Origin: Enoplolaimus lenunculus
Lineage: Eukaryota > Nematoda > Enoplea > Enoplida > Thoracostomopsidae
Assembly: GCA_030248215.1 (NCBI GenBank)
Contig: JASANG010003352.1
Span: forward strand, 1-64,000
Length of the DNA stretch: 64,000 nucleotides
Reading direction: 5' to 3'
Shown here: in pieces, positions 36,101-46,699 of the stretch
Layout: every line of letters starts with the position of its first letter
How positions within the stretch are numbered: the first letter of the stretch is position 1
Made by a program: the position numbers and the translations under genes
The notes under the pieces: generated by a model
The model's input: only the letters and a program-made list of their open reading frames with translations
Databases searched by the model: none
What the model was told of the DNA's origin: nothing

Positions 36101-39100
36101 GTCATATAACTTTCAAACCAACGATTGCTAAATCTTAATATTCAGCGTATTTTTCGCATATGATTTGTACTACTATTACTGTACCACTTTTCAGTTCAAC
36201 AACTGCAATAGTTATTGAGTTTGACTTAAGAAAAAAATGTATATAATCTAAAATCTAAACATACTCTTTTATAGACCCACCAGAAATCTTGACGCCCCTT
36301 AAAGTAACATGGGCTACTACGCGTCTGATTTAAATATTTTTACTGAATCTTCAGGAATGGAACGACTACCAATGGCGATGGTCACCAAAAGAATTCGACA
36401 ATATCGATACGGTACGAGTTCCGCCGGATAAAGTTTGGCTTCCGGATATTGTGTTGTTTAATAAGTAAGTCACTCGAGAATGCCAAATTGTTCCTTTTTA
36501 ATAGAGCCTACCCCCCAAAATTAGCTTTAACGTTTGCGAATCAATAGTGAAATCATACATTGTATAGATTCTTGGAGATATCCCACCCGCCACAAGCATA
36601 GGTTTCGGAAAAAACTTACCAAAGCCTAAACCTTTGCCTAAGCCTTTACCTAAGCGTAAGTCTAAGCCCTAACCTTTAATGCGGCTAAAAAGTGTACAAC
36701 ATCTTGTCTTATTTCCCACCCCTCACAGACTTGCAAATGTTCTTACACTGTAAATTTCATAATTTTGAATTGATTCAATTCATTCTGAGTAAATTAATCA
36801 ACTCTACTCTCAGAGTCAACTCAACTCAGAGTTGAGTTAATGTTTACTGATATTCATTTTGAAATAACCAACTCGCTAGGTGAATTGATTAATCAACTCA
36901 TTAAAATTTACAGTGTACAAAACTTTTTCGCCGTGTTTACTTCGATGGACGCACCGTATTTTCCCGCGCGACTCCAATAGAGTAAGCTTAAACTTTAGAC
37001 TATTTTCTGCCTGGGTGGTAATATTTTAAGCCAAGGCTTCGTTATATTCTTACACTGAGGCTTAGGTTTAGGAATATGCTTATACTACTGTTACGCCCGT
37101 CAAAGTATTTCCATTGGCCGAATAGACAATGCTAAACCGGGTCGAAGTTTCCCATTTTAGCATCATCTGGTAGCTTTTGTTTCAGCGCCGATGGCAACTA
37201 CGAAGTCACTTACGAATCGAATGTTGTTATCACCAGCGATGGGGTGATGCTTTGGGTGCCCCCCGCGATTTATAAAAGTGCTTGCATGATCGATGTCGAA
37301 CATTTTCCATTTGATCAACAAAATTGTTACCTCAATTTTGGGTCATGGACCTTTAATACGTCAGAGGTATACTGTTCTACCCTCACACCCCCGTCGTTGA
37401 GCCAACAATTTACACAGTTGTTGCACTGTAACTTTCAGTGAGTTAACTAATCAACTCAATTAATAGCGAGTTAGTTGTTTCTGAACTAATATTTGTACAC
37501 ATTAACTCAATATGAGTTGACGGGATTTTGGCGGAATGCATTAACTAATACAGAATAAGATGAATTGAGTCAGAATTCTGAGTTGTGATAGTCCTAACGA
37601 AGATTGTGTGACGCAACTCATTCTGAGTTGAAATCAACTCACTGAAACTTACAGTGTAGATTATAAGGACGCGTAATGCAAGAGGAGTATACTTGGACAA
37701 GAGTATGTAACTGGGTACATTCTGTGTACAAAAAAAGGCACTCAAAAGGATTTGCGGATCCACTCGATTCTGCCAGTGACGAATCTTGAAGTTTCTGTTG
37801 GTTGTCCGCACAGTTGTGAAACGACTTCACGAACGCTGCGAGCGAGAAACCGAAACGCATTTTTTCGACGCACAAATCTAAAAAATTTCCAGTTTAATCC
37901 ATCCATAGTTTTGAATAATGAGTATCATATTTCATACTTATAGACCCCTGTCCCCCCCTTCAAGAACGAAGTTGGATTCACCGAAAATGTAACGCGCGCT
38001 GGTACATTTTATACTATGACAATTTAGACAAATTGTATACTCTTATAGTCATACATGATTCTCGCATATCACAGTGTATTTGGGCATAGTTGTAGGCATC
38101 ACTGAAAAATGGTTTCCAAAACCAAATGAAAATATGGTATAAACAAAACTGACAAAATATAAACCAGAAAAGCAATACCTCGAAGCTGACCAAACCAGAT
38201 TTTAATTGAACCAGAAAAGTCACTTGAAATATCATCTTGCCAGTCTTAAAATTGCTTTGGACCCTACTAGCCAAACCCGTAGCCAGGTCACCTTGATAGG
38301 TGGGGGGGCGGCTAAATATTGTTCACACGTAGCATACAAGGATTTTCAATAACTTACAAGCGCGGTTGAAAATTTTCTAGGGTGACAAAATTCGTCCAGC
38401 GCGGCACTGAGTCCTGCTGAAACCCTGCCTACGCAACGGGTCGGCTTCTGGCCTTTGAAGCTGATTACGGGTACTGTATTGCCGCGGTTTGAATTTAATT
38501 AACAGTTTTAGATCGTTCTCGACTTCAAAGGCGTTTCCGGCGTTGATTTATCTGAATTTAAATTCAGTTCCATCTGGGACATCATCGATTGTCCGGCTAT
38601 GATCCCGCCGCCTGGCAAACAACTCATTTACATTTTGACCCTACGGCGTAAGGCCTTATTCTATACAACGGTCCTTATTATGCCCACAGTTTTGATGGCG
38701 TTTTTGTCAATGATGGTATTCTATTTGCCAAGTGATTCAGGTATTTGAGTAACAGTTCGCGGTTGGCTACCGAAATTTTGTACATCCTCAACTGTAAAAT
38801 TGCAATGAATTGTTTAATGATCAATTTAGCTGGCGAGTTGGTTATTTCTGAATTTAGTATCAGTAAAACATCAAACTCACTCTGAGTTTAGTTGATTCTT
38901 ACTCTGAGAGTTCAGTTGAGTTTGGGTGAGGAGTTGATTAATTGACTCAGAACGAATTGAATCGACTCAAAATTCTGAGCTCTCACAAGTCCTAGCTCAG
39001 ATTGAGTGAGTCAACTCATTCTGAGTTAAAATCAACTCACTGAAAATTACAGTGTTCCCATTTTGGGATTGTTAACCAAAACCCAAATAAAGAGGGGGTA

Positions 39101-42100
39101 ATACGGTCCGGCTAGTATTTATTTTGAGTTTGAATCAAAACGAGTCTATATTTGTAGAAGCCATAATTGGATAGAGTTCAAAATTCTTAATTAGTTCTTC
39201 ATTACTTAGGGTCGCGTTATACTTATCGTGCGACGCCGTCCGGTGCCGTCCGGCGTCGTCCGGCGTCGTCCGTCGCCGTCCGGCGTCGTCCGTCGCCGTC
39301 CGGCGTCGGCCGTCATCGTCCGTCACCATACGGCATCGTACGTGAATTATTCACGTGAGATACCGCAAGGTGACGTAGGTTCAAATATACTGAACCTGGC
39401 TTGAATAATAAATAACAGTTCGAATCCGAATAGTAAGTAACGAAGCCAGGCATCCAAAGGTGACGCGAAATAAATATCAGTCACCCCTCTTATTCGGGTC
39501 ACTACAGTATGATTCTCCGATGTGAATGTGTAGAGCACAGTTGTGTGCTTGCTGGTAGCATACTTACGTGTGGACATATGATCAACGATGGATAAGCGAG
39601 TTGTGTAGGCTAGCGGCATCCGTCGGGTTTACAGTTTAAAACCCGGTCCACACCTGGCTCTCCAGCGAGCAGCTAACAGGTTTGATGTACCAATCGTGCC
39701 TATCAAATTTTACCAAAAGCCTCGTTCTGTCAAACGCGACTCGCTTGGATTGGATTCAACGAACGTTCGAAAAAAACATTTGGGTTACTCGCACTGATAA
39801 CGCGACTCGGCGAATTTTATTCGACTTAAAACTGTTCAAAATATGGGTCAATATAAAGAACTGGGGCGAAACAATACTGTAAGCATATTCCTAAACATAA
39901 GCTTAAACCTAAGCCTAAGCCTAAGCCTAAGCGTAAGAATGAACATATTTTTAAGCACTAAGCCTAAGCCTTAGCCTAAGCCTAAGCGTATGAATGAACA
40001 TATTTTTAAGCACTAAGCCTAAGCCTAAACCTAAGCCAAGCAACAAAAAGTAGTCTAAAGCTTAATTTTACTCTTCTCTAGTCCCAGCGAAAAACATTCC
40101 GCCCCTGATGTTTACATGGGCCAAAACGTTTGTGAAATTTGACATTTCAGGCGAAAAAATCACGCTTTCAATATCGATTTTGCTGTCGTTGGTGGTATTT
40201 TTGTTGCTGGTCTCGAAAATTCTTCCAGCAACGTCGGACAAAGTTCCGCTGATGGCTCGATATTTACTGTTAACATTTGTCCTTAATGTAGTTACCATTT
40301 TGACTACAGTTATCATTATTAACGTTTTTTATCGTGGACCAAACACCCATGTTATGCCCAGCTGGGTTCGTATCACATTTTTGAGCGTTTTAACTCGAAT
40401 GTTACTTATTCGACGGCCGAAACGTATTCGACCTGTGTTTACGTATTTGCCAGAATTTGACTGCGCTGAAGAATTTGCGTTATGGTATCCGTTTCAGTCT
40501 CAAGCAGATATGCAAATTGCTAGCTCAGACGATTCAGAATGTGAGCGTGGGAAAATCGTCGATACTGTCCACGAGCGTGAGAAAATCGCCGACGCCGCCG
40601 CATTTGGGCGTGGCAAAATCGCCGGCGGCACCACCCTTGACGCGGATGAGCGTGGGAAAATCGCCGACGGCACCGTGTTCGATTCGGATTTGTGTTTGAT
40701 GTCGCCGCCGCCGGTGCCGCTACCATACGGCGGACCGAGTAGTAGTTCATCGAATCCGGTCCGGCGGAAAATGACTCCTCAAATCAATTATAGTCATCAT
40801 CCTAATTGTCCGTACGCGTTCAATACAGTGCCAAGAGTCCGTCAACAAAAAGACACAAGTTCCCAGATGATCCACGAAGACGAAACACATTTCGAATCAG
40901 CGACAATTGAAACGTTTCCGCCGCCGCCTTTGCTCCCACCGCACCGGTTTGAAAAACGCTCGTCAAATGCGAACAGGTCAACAAATTGCGAAACTCCTGG
41001 ATCCAAAAAACATTTCCGCAAGTCTCAAAATTCAAAAAACTCAACTAAAAACGACCGTTTAAGATCTCAAAAACACAAATCAGATAATCCTAAAGGACTC
41101 GCTGGACTGATGACGCCACTAAAACGAGGATTGGAATTTGGAACGCGAAAGCGCGAGTCTGGCAGTGGCCGAGGGTGGAATTCTGACGATGACGAAGGAC
41201 GACGGTCGTCTACAGCGCTCGCTAAGCAAGTAACTGGACTGACACCGGAATGCTTTAAAGCTTTGAAAGCTGTTGAGTATATTGTTGACCATTTACAACG
41301 TGACGATAAGCTGAAAAGTGTACGTTTGTATATGGTTTTTGTTTCACTATTCTATCTGTCAGACCTTAGGCTTCTGTCCGACCGTAGCCAGCTCACCTGG
41401 TTGGGGGAGCTAAAATTTGTTTAGGAGTTGGGCCCATGTTACTTTAAAAAGCGTCCAGGTTTCTGGTGGGTCTATAAAAGAGTAGGTTTAGATTCCAGAT
41501 TAGATTTTTTTTGCTTAGGCTTAGGCTTAGGCTTAGGCTTAGGAATTCATTTTTGCAACGCTTATGCTTAGGTTTAGGCTTAACAATGCGTTTAATCTGC
41601 AGTTACGCCGCTTAAAGTAACATTAGCCATGAGTTGCATAGAAGTGTTTCCGTTGACTTACAAGCAAGATTGAAAATTTTCTAGAGGAGCCAAGTTTTTT
41701 TCAGCGGGACTAAGCCCTCCTGGCCATCTTGGCCACGGGCCCGTCTGTGCGCCAGGTTCTACAATGTATGTAGCAACTATCAACTGGTTTACGATTGGCG
41801 TTGAAAACTTTTGAACCAGAAATTATAATACGGGTTGAAATTCAACGCATTTAATTTGTGATTGTTTTGCTCGTATTCTCAACTGTGTATAGCAGCTATC
41901 ATCAGTACACGGAGACGTTGCGATTAGCTTAGTAATCTCGTTCACGAAGAAAAATTCATTTTTTCCGTTAATATTTTTCTAAAATTATACCTTAGATGAT
42001 CAGGATTTGATTTTTATAAAGTATACCTTCATGTAAAAGTATCCTGCGAGCGAGCATACCGAGGGAAGCCAATGTATGGAACAGGGCCGTAACAGTAGTA

Positions 42101-42789
42101 TAAGCATATTCCTAGGTCTAAGCTTAAGCTTATCCGTAAGAATGAGCTTATACCTAAGCTTAAGACTAAGCACAGCTTAAGCTGACTCTGCTGCAGTCGC
42201 ACAGAAAAACGTTCCGCCTTTGATCTTTTCATGGCCCGACGCGTTTTGCGAAACTGAATCGAATGGTATTCGATTTTCCGTGATTTATTTTGGCCAAACA
42301 TCTCAGATGTCACTAACGTTTTCTCACATGAATATTATCAATTTGAAATGAGATGTATTTTCAAGGTAAGATTCGAACCCCAGTCTCACGGGTGGGAGGC
42401 GTTTGCGATGACCACTCAGCTATAGGAGCTTGACGCGCGAGCCCGAGTAGGCTCTCACGTCTTGCGGAGATTTTGCACTGCGCATATATGTTATAAATGT
42501 TAAACACTGCTCACAGTGTGTGTGCATTGCTCGTACATTATTGTATTTAGTTGCACATAGTATACTCTATGAGTGAAAGGGTTAAAATCTCTTGATTTGA
42601 GGATATTTTTAGGAACGAGAAGACTGGAAATACGTTGCTATGGTGATCGATCGCCTGCTACTGTATATATTCTTTGGTGTCACCCTCGGTGGAACAATGG
42701 TCGTTTTATTCAGCGCACCCCATGTATTTAGCTCTGTCGATCAAGAAATGCTAAAACAACAAATTGCTGAAAATTATAAAAAACAGTAA
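33196..42789 (+). CDS. Nicotinic acetylcholine receptor subunit, non-alpha, UNC-29-like group
   Basis: Subunit of a pentameric, acetylcholine-gated cation channel of the plasma membrane. Exons: 33196–33253, 33970–34109, 35149–35193, 36355–36464, 37186–37366, 38512–38740, 40151–41319, 42613–42789; the frame closes exactly to 702 residues. Order: signal peptide ([15 protein letters not shown]); ligand domain with GYQPLVRPV; the 45-bp exon [15 protein letters not shown], typical of this family; [11 protein letters not shown]; and the 13-residue Cys-loop [10 protein letters not shown]1 follows [10 protein letters not shown]2 is [17 protein letters not shown], then M3, a loop of roughly 270 residues, the amphipathic helix [15 protein letters not shown], and M4 in the last exon. 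The position of the alpha vicinal Cys pair reads WDIIDCPAM, so it is non-alpha. GEK before M2 indicates cation selectivity; position 20' is Lys, as in vertebrate beta2. It must assemble with alpha subunits to bind agonist (family knowledge). Confidence 0.93.
33473..33605. repeat. TAGCCA-ended repeat in receptor intron 1
   Basis: CGTAGCCAAACGGCGG, then TGCTTGTAAGTCATCGAAAA as in the 2012–2147 copy. Confidence 0.5.
34295..34335. repeat. TA/TG microsatellite
   Basis: TATATATAAATATATATATA followed by TGTGTGTG, in receptor intron 2. Confidence 0.85.
34672..34926 (-). mobile_element. AACCCTTT-ended element with tRNA-like core (reverse)
   Basis: AACCCTTTCTCGCATGAATA left and TATGAGGTAAAGGGTT right. 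The tRNA-like core (B-box side GATTCGATCCCC) lies at about 34727–34800. Receptor intron 2. Confidence 0.75.
35058..35140 (-). mobile_element. Fragment of CTGTAGTGACCCG-type MITE next to receptor exon 3
   Basis: AACAGTCCGCAACCGAATAG and CAAAATAAATATCAGTC match internal parts of 24311–24708. It ends eight bases before the exon 3 acceptor. Confidence 0.6.
35448..36011. mobile_element. Harbinger-like MITE swollen by a 20-bp minisatellite
   Basis: Ends GGGTGGCGCTATATCTG and AAAAGTATAGCGCCACTC are inverted; TTA precedes, TAA follows. The interior from about 35475 to 35890 is ~21 almost identical 20-base units (GCCCGTCGCCGTCTGTCACC). It lies in receptor intron 3. Confidence 0.9.
36236..36313 (-). 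mobile_element. Right half of a TTACTTTAAGG-subtype MITE
   Basis: TACTCTTTTATAGACCCACC then CCTTAAAGTAACATGGGC; ends 41 bases before receptor exon 4. Confidence 0.65.
36746..36915. mobile_element. CACTGTAAATTTC MITE in receptor intron 4
   Basis: CACTGTAAATTTCATAATT left, AAAATTTACAGTG right, TA on both sides. Confidence 0.8.
36945..37118 (+). mobile_element. TTAGGC-core MITE, eroded
   Basis: GCGACTCCAATAGAGTAAGC left part and CCATTGGCC right end. Confidence 0.6.
37424..37656. mobile_element. CACTGTAAATTTC MITE in receptor intron 5
   Basis: CACTGTAACTTTCAGTGAGT left, CTCACTGAAACTTACAGTG right; begins 57 bases after the exon 5 donor. Confidence 0.8.
38277..38440. repeat. TAGCCA-ended repeat in receptor intron 5
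   Basis: CCGTAGCCAGGTCACCTTGA and TCAATAACTTACAAGCGCGG, as in the other members. Confidence 0.5.
38788..39054. mobile_element. CACTGTAAATTTC MITE in receptor intron 6
   Basis: CAACTGTAAAATTGCAATGA left, CTGAAAATTACAGTG right, AACTCA/TGAGTT-rich. Confidence 0.75.
39072..39507. mobile_element. GTGACCCG-type MITE interrupted by a Harbinger-like MITE
   Basis: Left remnant AAATAAAGAGGGGGTAATAC and right end TTATTCGGGTCACTACAG belong to one family. Between them, from 39209, lies GGGTCGCGTTATACTTATCG with GTCCG runs and the hairpin CGTGAATTATTCACG; the inserted element's right end is not visible. Confidence 0.65.
39845..40122 (-). mobile_element. TTAGGC-core hAT-like MITE ending 28 bases before receptor exon 7
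   Basis: GGTCAATATAAAGAACTGGG left, CCCTGATGTTTACATGGGCC right. The tract TTTTTAAGCACTAAGCCTAA is repeated twice. Confidence 0.75.
41391..41750. repeat. TAGCCA-ended repeat split by a MITE insertion
   Basis: Two halves (41391–41430 and 41629–41750) of one repeat: CGTAGCCAGCTCACCTGG on the left, GACTTACAAGCAAGATTG on the right. The inserted hAT-like element takes up 41431–41628. Confidence 0.7.
41431..41628 (+). mobile_element. TTAGGC-core hAT-like MITE, TTACTTTAAGG subtype, nested
   Basis: GGCCCATGTTACTTTAAAAA left, AAAGTAACATTAGCC right; flanks AGGAGTTG/ATGAGTTG (7/8). Confidence 0.88.
42068..42236 (-). mobile_element. TTAGGC-core MITE (reverse)
   Basis: CCAATGTATGGAACAGGGCC left, TTTGATCTTTTCATGGCC right. 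Confidence 0.75.
42314..42582 (-). mobile_element. AACCCTTT-ended element with tRNA-like core (best copy)
   Basis: AACGTTTTCTCACATGAATA left; TATACTCTATGAGTGAAAGG with GTT right. In reverse, 42431–42368 reads AGCTCCTATAGCTGAGTGGT (A-box) then GGGGTTCGAATCTTAC (B-box). Ends 30 bases before receptor exon 8. Confidence 0.8.
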
Positions 42790-42963
42790 AGGGGGGCGGG
42801 GCGACAGAGGTGCCACCCCTCAAATTGAAACTGAGGATCGCTAAGCAACATCATTTGGTGATCTATGTTGCAATCTGCAATTGTTATATGTGCACTGCAT
42901 CCGCATTTGGGTTGCACGAACAGTGGCAAACGTTACAACGCATGAGCAATTGAACTGACGCTG

Positions 42964-43037
42964 TGTGGCGCAGTGGTTCGTTGCGAGCGATTTGTAACCC
43001 TGAGAGTCTCGAGGTTCGATTCATCTCTCGGTTGTAG
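42964..43037 (+). ncRNA. tRNA-derived sequence (SINE head or tRNA pseudogene)
   Basis: TGGCGCAGTGGTTCG fits a pol III A-box and GGTTCGATTCATC a B-box at normal spacing. No 7-bp acceptor stem could be paired, so it is not called a functional tRNA. Confidence 0.45.
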
Positions 43038-43427
43038 AATTTAAATTATGTATTTGGTAAGCGGAATGTGTGCAAACATAGAACAAATATGTATATTTGG
43101 CCATAATTTAGATATTTTACCTCTGTAATTCAAAAGTTGCATTTTTGTCAACCAAACCAGGTGACTCTAAGGACACTTTTTGGCTATTTCGTCAGACCCT
43201 TACCTGGTTTAGCCTAACGGGGGGAAGGCAAAGGGCGCCCTGGCATCTCTGTGGCTAGGCACCGGTATTCGGTTCAGTTAATAGACGCTAAAGTATCATT
43301 CCGGTCGGTATTCTCAATGGAGAGTTTCAGTAGCCGTAAGCCTACTAGGACTCACTGAAATAGACCACTCAATCTGTAACTTTCGAACCACTAAATTAAA
43401 GATTGTGAAATTAAAAACACGTCATCG

Positions 43428-43720
43428 CGGTATCACGACAATTCGTCACCCGACAATTTGTCATCCGACAATTCGTCACCGGACAATTCGTCACCCGACA
43501 ATTCGTCACCGGACAATTCGTCACTCGACAACTCGTAATACGAAATCTCGTCAACTCGACACTTTATCGCTCACCACTATGTGTAGGTTTGGCTTAGGCT
43601 TCGGATTATGCTGAACATTATGTTTAGGCTTAGGATTTTGCTTAGGTTTAGGATTAGGCTTATAGGTTTAGGCTTAAGAAAGTGTCAGTCGATAGGTTGT
43701 CGATCGTCGAATTGTCATAA
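43428..43720. repeat. GACAATTCGTCACC tandem array within a GTCGACGAATTGTC-ended element
   Basis: About seven units of GACAATTCGTCACC type (variants GACAACTCG, GACACTTTATCGC) at 43437–43570, then a TTAGGC tract (43579–43680), then GGTTGTCGATCGTCGAATTG, the inverse of the array motif. The array looks like an amplified left end. Confidence 0.6.
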
Positions 43721-43934
43721 ATTTCTTCATCGTTCGGAGTTCGCCTGGTTTAAACAATATAATTCGAGGCGTCGATGCATTGACGTATTTAAGCTTATTT
43801 TAAGCTTGTTTTAATATCATATCGCTAACTGGTAATAGGTGCTATATATCTAAGTGAATTTAAAATCTATGCTAATGATTGCGATTAGCTGACCACCTGG
43901 AACTATAAATAGTACATCATTTCATTGGGCCTAA

Positions 43935-44019
43935 GGGTGGCGTTTATAATCGCCGGCGCTGCGCGGTAACGAACGGCGCCTCGCGACCATATGCGGCACA
44001 GAACAGCGTATCGCAGCCC
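43935..44019. mobile_element. Short Harbinger-like MITE
   Basis: GGGTGGCGTTTATAATCG left after TAA, AGCGTATCGCAGCCC right; 85 bases. Confidence 0.55.
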
Positions 44020-44084
44020 TGAGCTTGACTCTCAGCCTAAACCTAATTGTATTTCTAAATGAATGCCTATGACTTTTGTAAATA

Positions 44085-44845
44085 TTCTCAGATGTGTGTA
44101 GCACCAGTGCCGGAGCAAACAGGGGTGGCGACTTCACCCAAACTCCAGGGTATGAGGCCCTAAATTCGCGAGTGAAGCGAACGAGAAGCCAGACGCATTT
44201 TAAACCTTCTGCAGTTTTTGTTTCGATCGGTTAGGGTGGGTGCCCCCCAAATGGGAGTATGACGGATGGCTGGTTCCGACCCTGTGTGGAACCTATCATC
44301 CGTTGGCAAAAAGTTTTTTGACGGGAAATTAGCGAAAAGAACGCGTCGAAATTCAGCACATTTTTCTAATTTGATTTGCCTTCGCAGAGTTTGAATTTAA
44401 CTGTTGTACGCAGTTCAATCATTTGAAAACTTATTAGTAAAACTGGCAATAGGATATTCCGTTTCCGTTTTTGTATCCGGAAATTGCGTTATTTTTATGC
44501 TCAAAATTTATGTTATTAATCACGTTTATACATCGCGCTATTATTTCATTACAGATATGTTGGCATTGTTCGATGTGAAATATAAATTAATACAAAATTC
44601 ATCTAAAATCTAATTAAATTTTTCTGCGTATCCACTGTTTTTTATGTAAAATTTTAGAAAACCCGGTGAATATGCGCACGCCTCAATTGGGTTGGAATAA
44701 AAACAAAATATTTTTGAAACTTTTACACTTTAATATCGGTTTTCTGTTTCCGTTATTTTGATTGCTGCTCGTTTTCGTTATTTTTACTCTTTGTTTACTC
44801 CGCGCTAACTGGTGATTGGTGCTACACCCAGTTGAGAATACGGCT
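44085..44845. mobile_element. CCGTATTC-family MITE interrupted by an AGTGCCGGAGCA element
   Basis: ATATTCTCAGATGTGTGTAG (44088) breaks at the AGTGCCGGAGCAAACAGGGG element (44106–44287) and resumes with GGAACCTATCATCCGTTGGC. A CTGGTGATTGGTGCTACACC–GAATACGG end appears at 44808–44845; pairing of ends is uncertain. Confidence 0.5.
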
Positions 44846-45090
44846 TTTGCTGGCACTATTTTAAGCATAATGCGCTATATATAAGTGTTTTTGGTTCACC
44901 AAGACAACATTTAGAGTAAGAGCCGTATTAATTTCCTTGAATTCCTTGAATTTACGTATTTGTGTTTTTTGATAAGCATTTGTATTTCTTTGTCAGCGGT
45001 TATTCGCTAGTATATATATTTTGTTTCAAAATAAAACAAATTTAGTAATAAATCTTTCAATATTTTGAAACTTTTCTTCAAATATTAAAC

Positions 45091-45288
45091 ATGTCCATGT
45101 TTCTTTGAGGGGAGTCCAGGTTTCTGGTGGGTCTATAAAAGAGTAGGTTTAGATTCTAGATTACATTTTTTGCTTAGGCTTATGCTTAGGATTAGGCTTA
45201 GGAACACACCTTTGCAACGCTTAGGCTTAGGTTTCGGCTTAGAAATACGCTTAATCTACCGTTAAAATCCTAAGAGTAACATTGGCCA
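45091..45288 (+). mobile_element. TTAGGC-core MITE, TTACTTTAAGG subtype
   Basis: TGTCCATGTTTCTTTGAGGG left, AAGAGTAACATTGGCC right; GGGTCTATAAAAGAGTAGG block kept. Confidence 0.75.
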
Positions 45289-45432
45289 TTCCAACACTTC
45301 TGGCAATTCATGTTGACTTTTAAATCTGTGTTGAATGCTGGTAAAATTTAGTCCATTCGACAGATGCGGGTTCGAATCTTAGCTTGAAATTAGATTTTTA
45401 GATAAAGTAAAAAAATTCGTGCGAAAAGAATG

Positions 45433-45589
45433 AGCCAATGTATAGAACAAGGCCGGAACACTAGTATAAGCATATTCCTAAGCCTAAGCGTGAAACTAAG
45501 CAAAAAATACTCTAAAGCTTAAGCTCAATCTATTACAGTACCGCCGGAACACATTCCCGGCCCTGTTCTATGCATGGGCCGTTGGAATG
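45433..45589 (-). mobile_element. TTAGGC-core MITE, short, reverse
   Basis: GCCAATGTATAGAACAAGGC left, CCCTGTTCTATGCATGGGCC right. Confidence 0.75.
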
Positions 45590-45894
45590 CATGATACAGC
45601 GTATTTCGGCCCGCGCAAAACATCAGGAGCGCAACGTTTTCCTCCGAGACTACAATTACTTAATTGCTCTAAAATCCCACCGGCGAATACTGAAAATGCT
45701 ACCGGAGACAGGGGTGGCCTGGCCAATCGTATGAAACGCAATTTTTACTGTATGCCGTGTGTCTGAAACTTTTTCTCATGGTCAAATATTGTAGTGGTCC
45801 TTATCATGAAAAATTTTCTGACGGGAAAGCGTAGCATTCCTGTAAATCCGCTAGTGATTCTGGCGAATATATCCCCACAATCTCTCCCCTAGTA

Positions 45895-46339
45895 CTGTAT
45901 TGATCCGAATAAGAGGGGGGAGACTGATATTTATTTGGTCTCTCCAGAGGGTACCCCCCTTGTTATTTGGTTACGGACTGTTATTTATTTTTAACCCATG
46001 CTCCGCCGCCCTTCGTTACTGATATATATCCGGTACTGCACCTATCCGTTGAATTTAAGGTTTATTTGTCTTGTGTCAATAGCTTGAGCAATAATACAAG
46101 GTAATAATTATGAATGTACTTTCAAAATTTGTTCGCTTCAAAGTTTCGAATTCAACTTTATTTGGTCCTGAAGTCATTTATGAGCTAAAATTAGGGCTAA
46201 TTGACATTTATGGACTCTAATTAGGGTTTAAGGACTCTATCCGCTTACGGACTGTTATTAGGGATACGGACTCCTATTGATTTGGACTCTAAATGGGGAC
46301 CCCCCTCTTATTACCCCCCTCTTTTTCGGGTCAATACAG
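45895..46339 (-). mobile_element. CTGTAGTGACCCG-ended MITE, TA target site
   Basis: CTGTATTGATCCGAATAAGA left, TTTTTCGGGTCAATACAG right, TA on both sides; nearly collinear with 27416–27857. Confidence 0.85.
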
Positions 46340-46513
46340 TATACACCCCTGTTCTAAATAGCAATTGGATAGAATAAGCTCAACTGTATTGCTACAAGAG
46401 ATATTGTAACTTAGCAACAGATTCGCTTTCGCTGTTTCTATTTGAAAAAAGGTAAATGCTTGCATATTCAACGAAATACTAAAACTAATTTACTTTACAA
46501 GATATAGCGATGT

Positions 46514-46699
46514 TGGCCCATGTTTGCTTTAAGGGGTGTCCAGGTTTCTGGTGGGTCCGTACAAGAGTATCGGTTTAGATTCTTGATTACATTTTTTGCT
46601 CAGACTTAAGCTTAGGAACACATTTTTCAACGTTTAGGCTTAGGCTTCGGCTTAGGAATACGCTTAATCTACTGTTACGCCCTTTAAAGTAACATTGGC
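46514..46699 (+). mobile_element. TTAGGC-core MITE, TTACTTTAAGG subtype
   Basis: GGCCCATGTTTGCTTTAAGG left, TTAAAGTAACATTGGC right. Confidence 0.75.

Noticed and set aside
40457-40750. Alternative frames overlapping the receptor loop
   Set aside because: Shadows of the GC-richer [14 protein letters not shown] repeat of receptor exon 7.
42368-42431. Functional tRNA gene (Ser/Leu-like)
   Set aside because: A- and B-boxes match, but acceptor and T stems do not pair convincingly, and the sequence recurs inside a repeat family.
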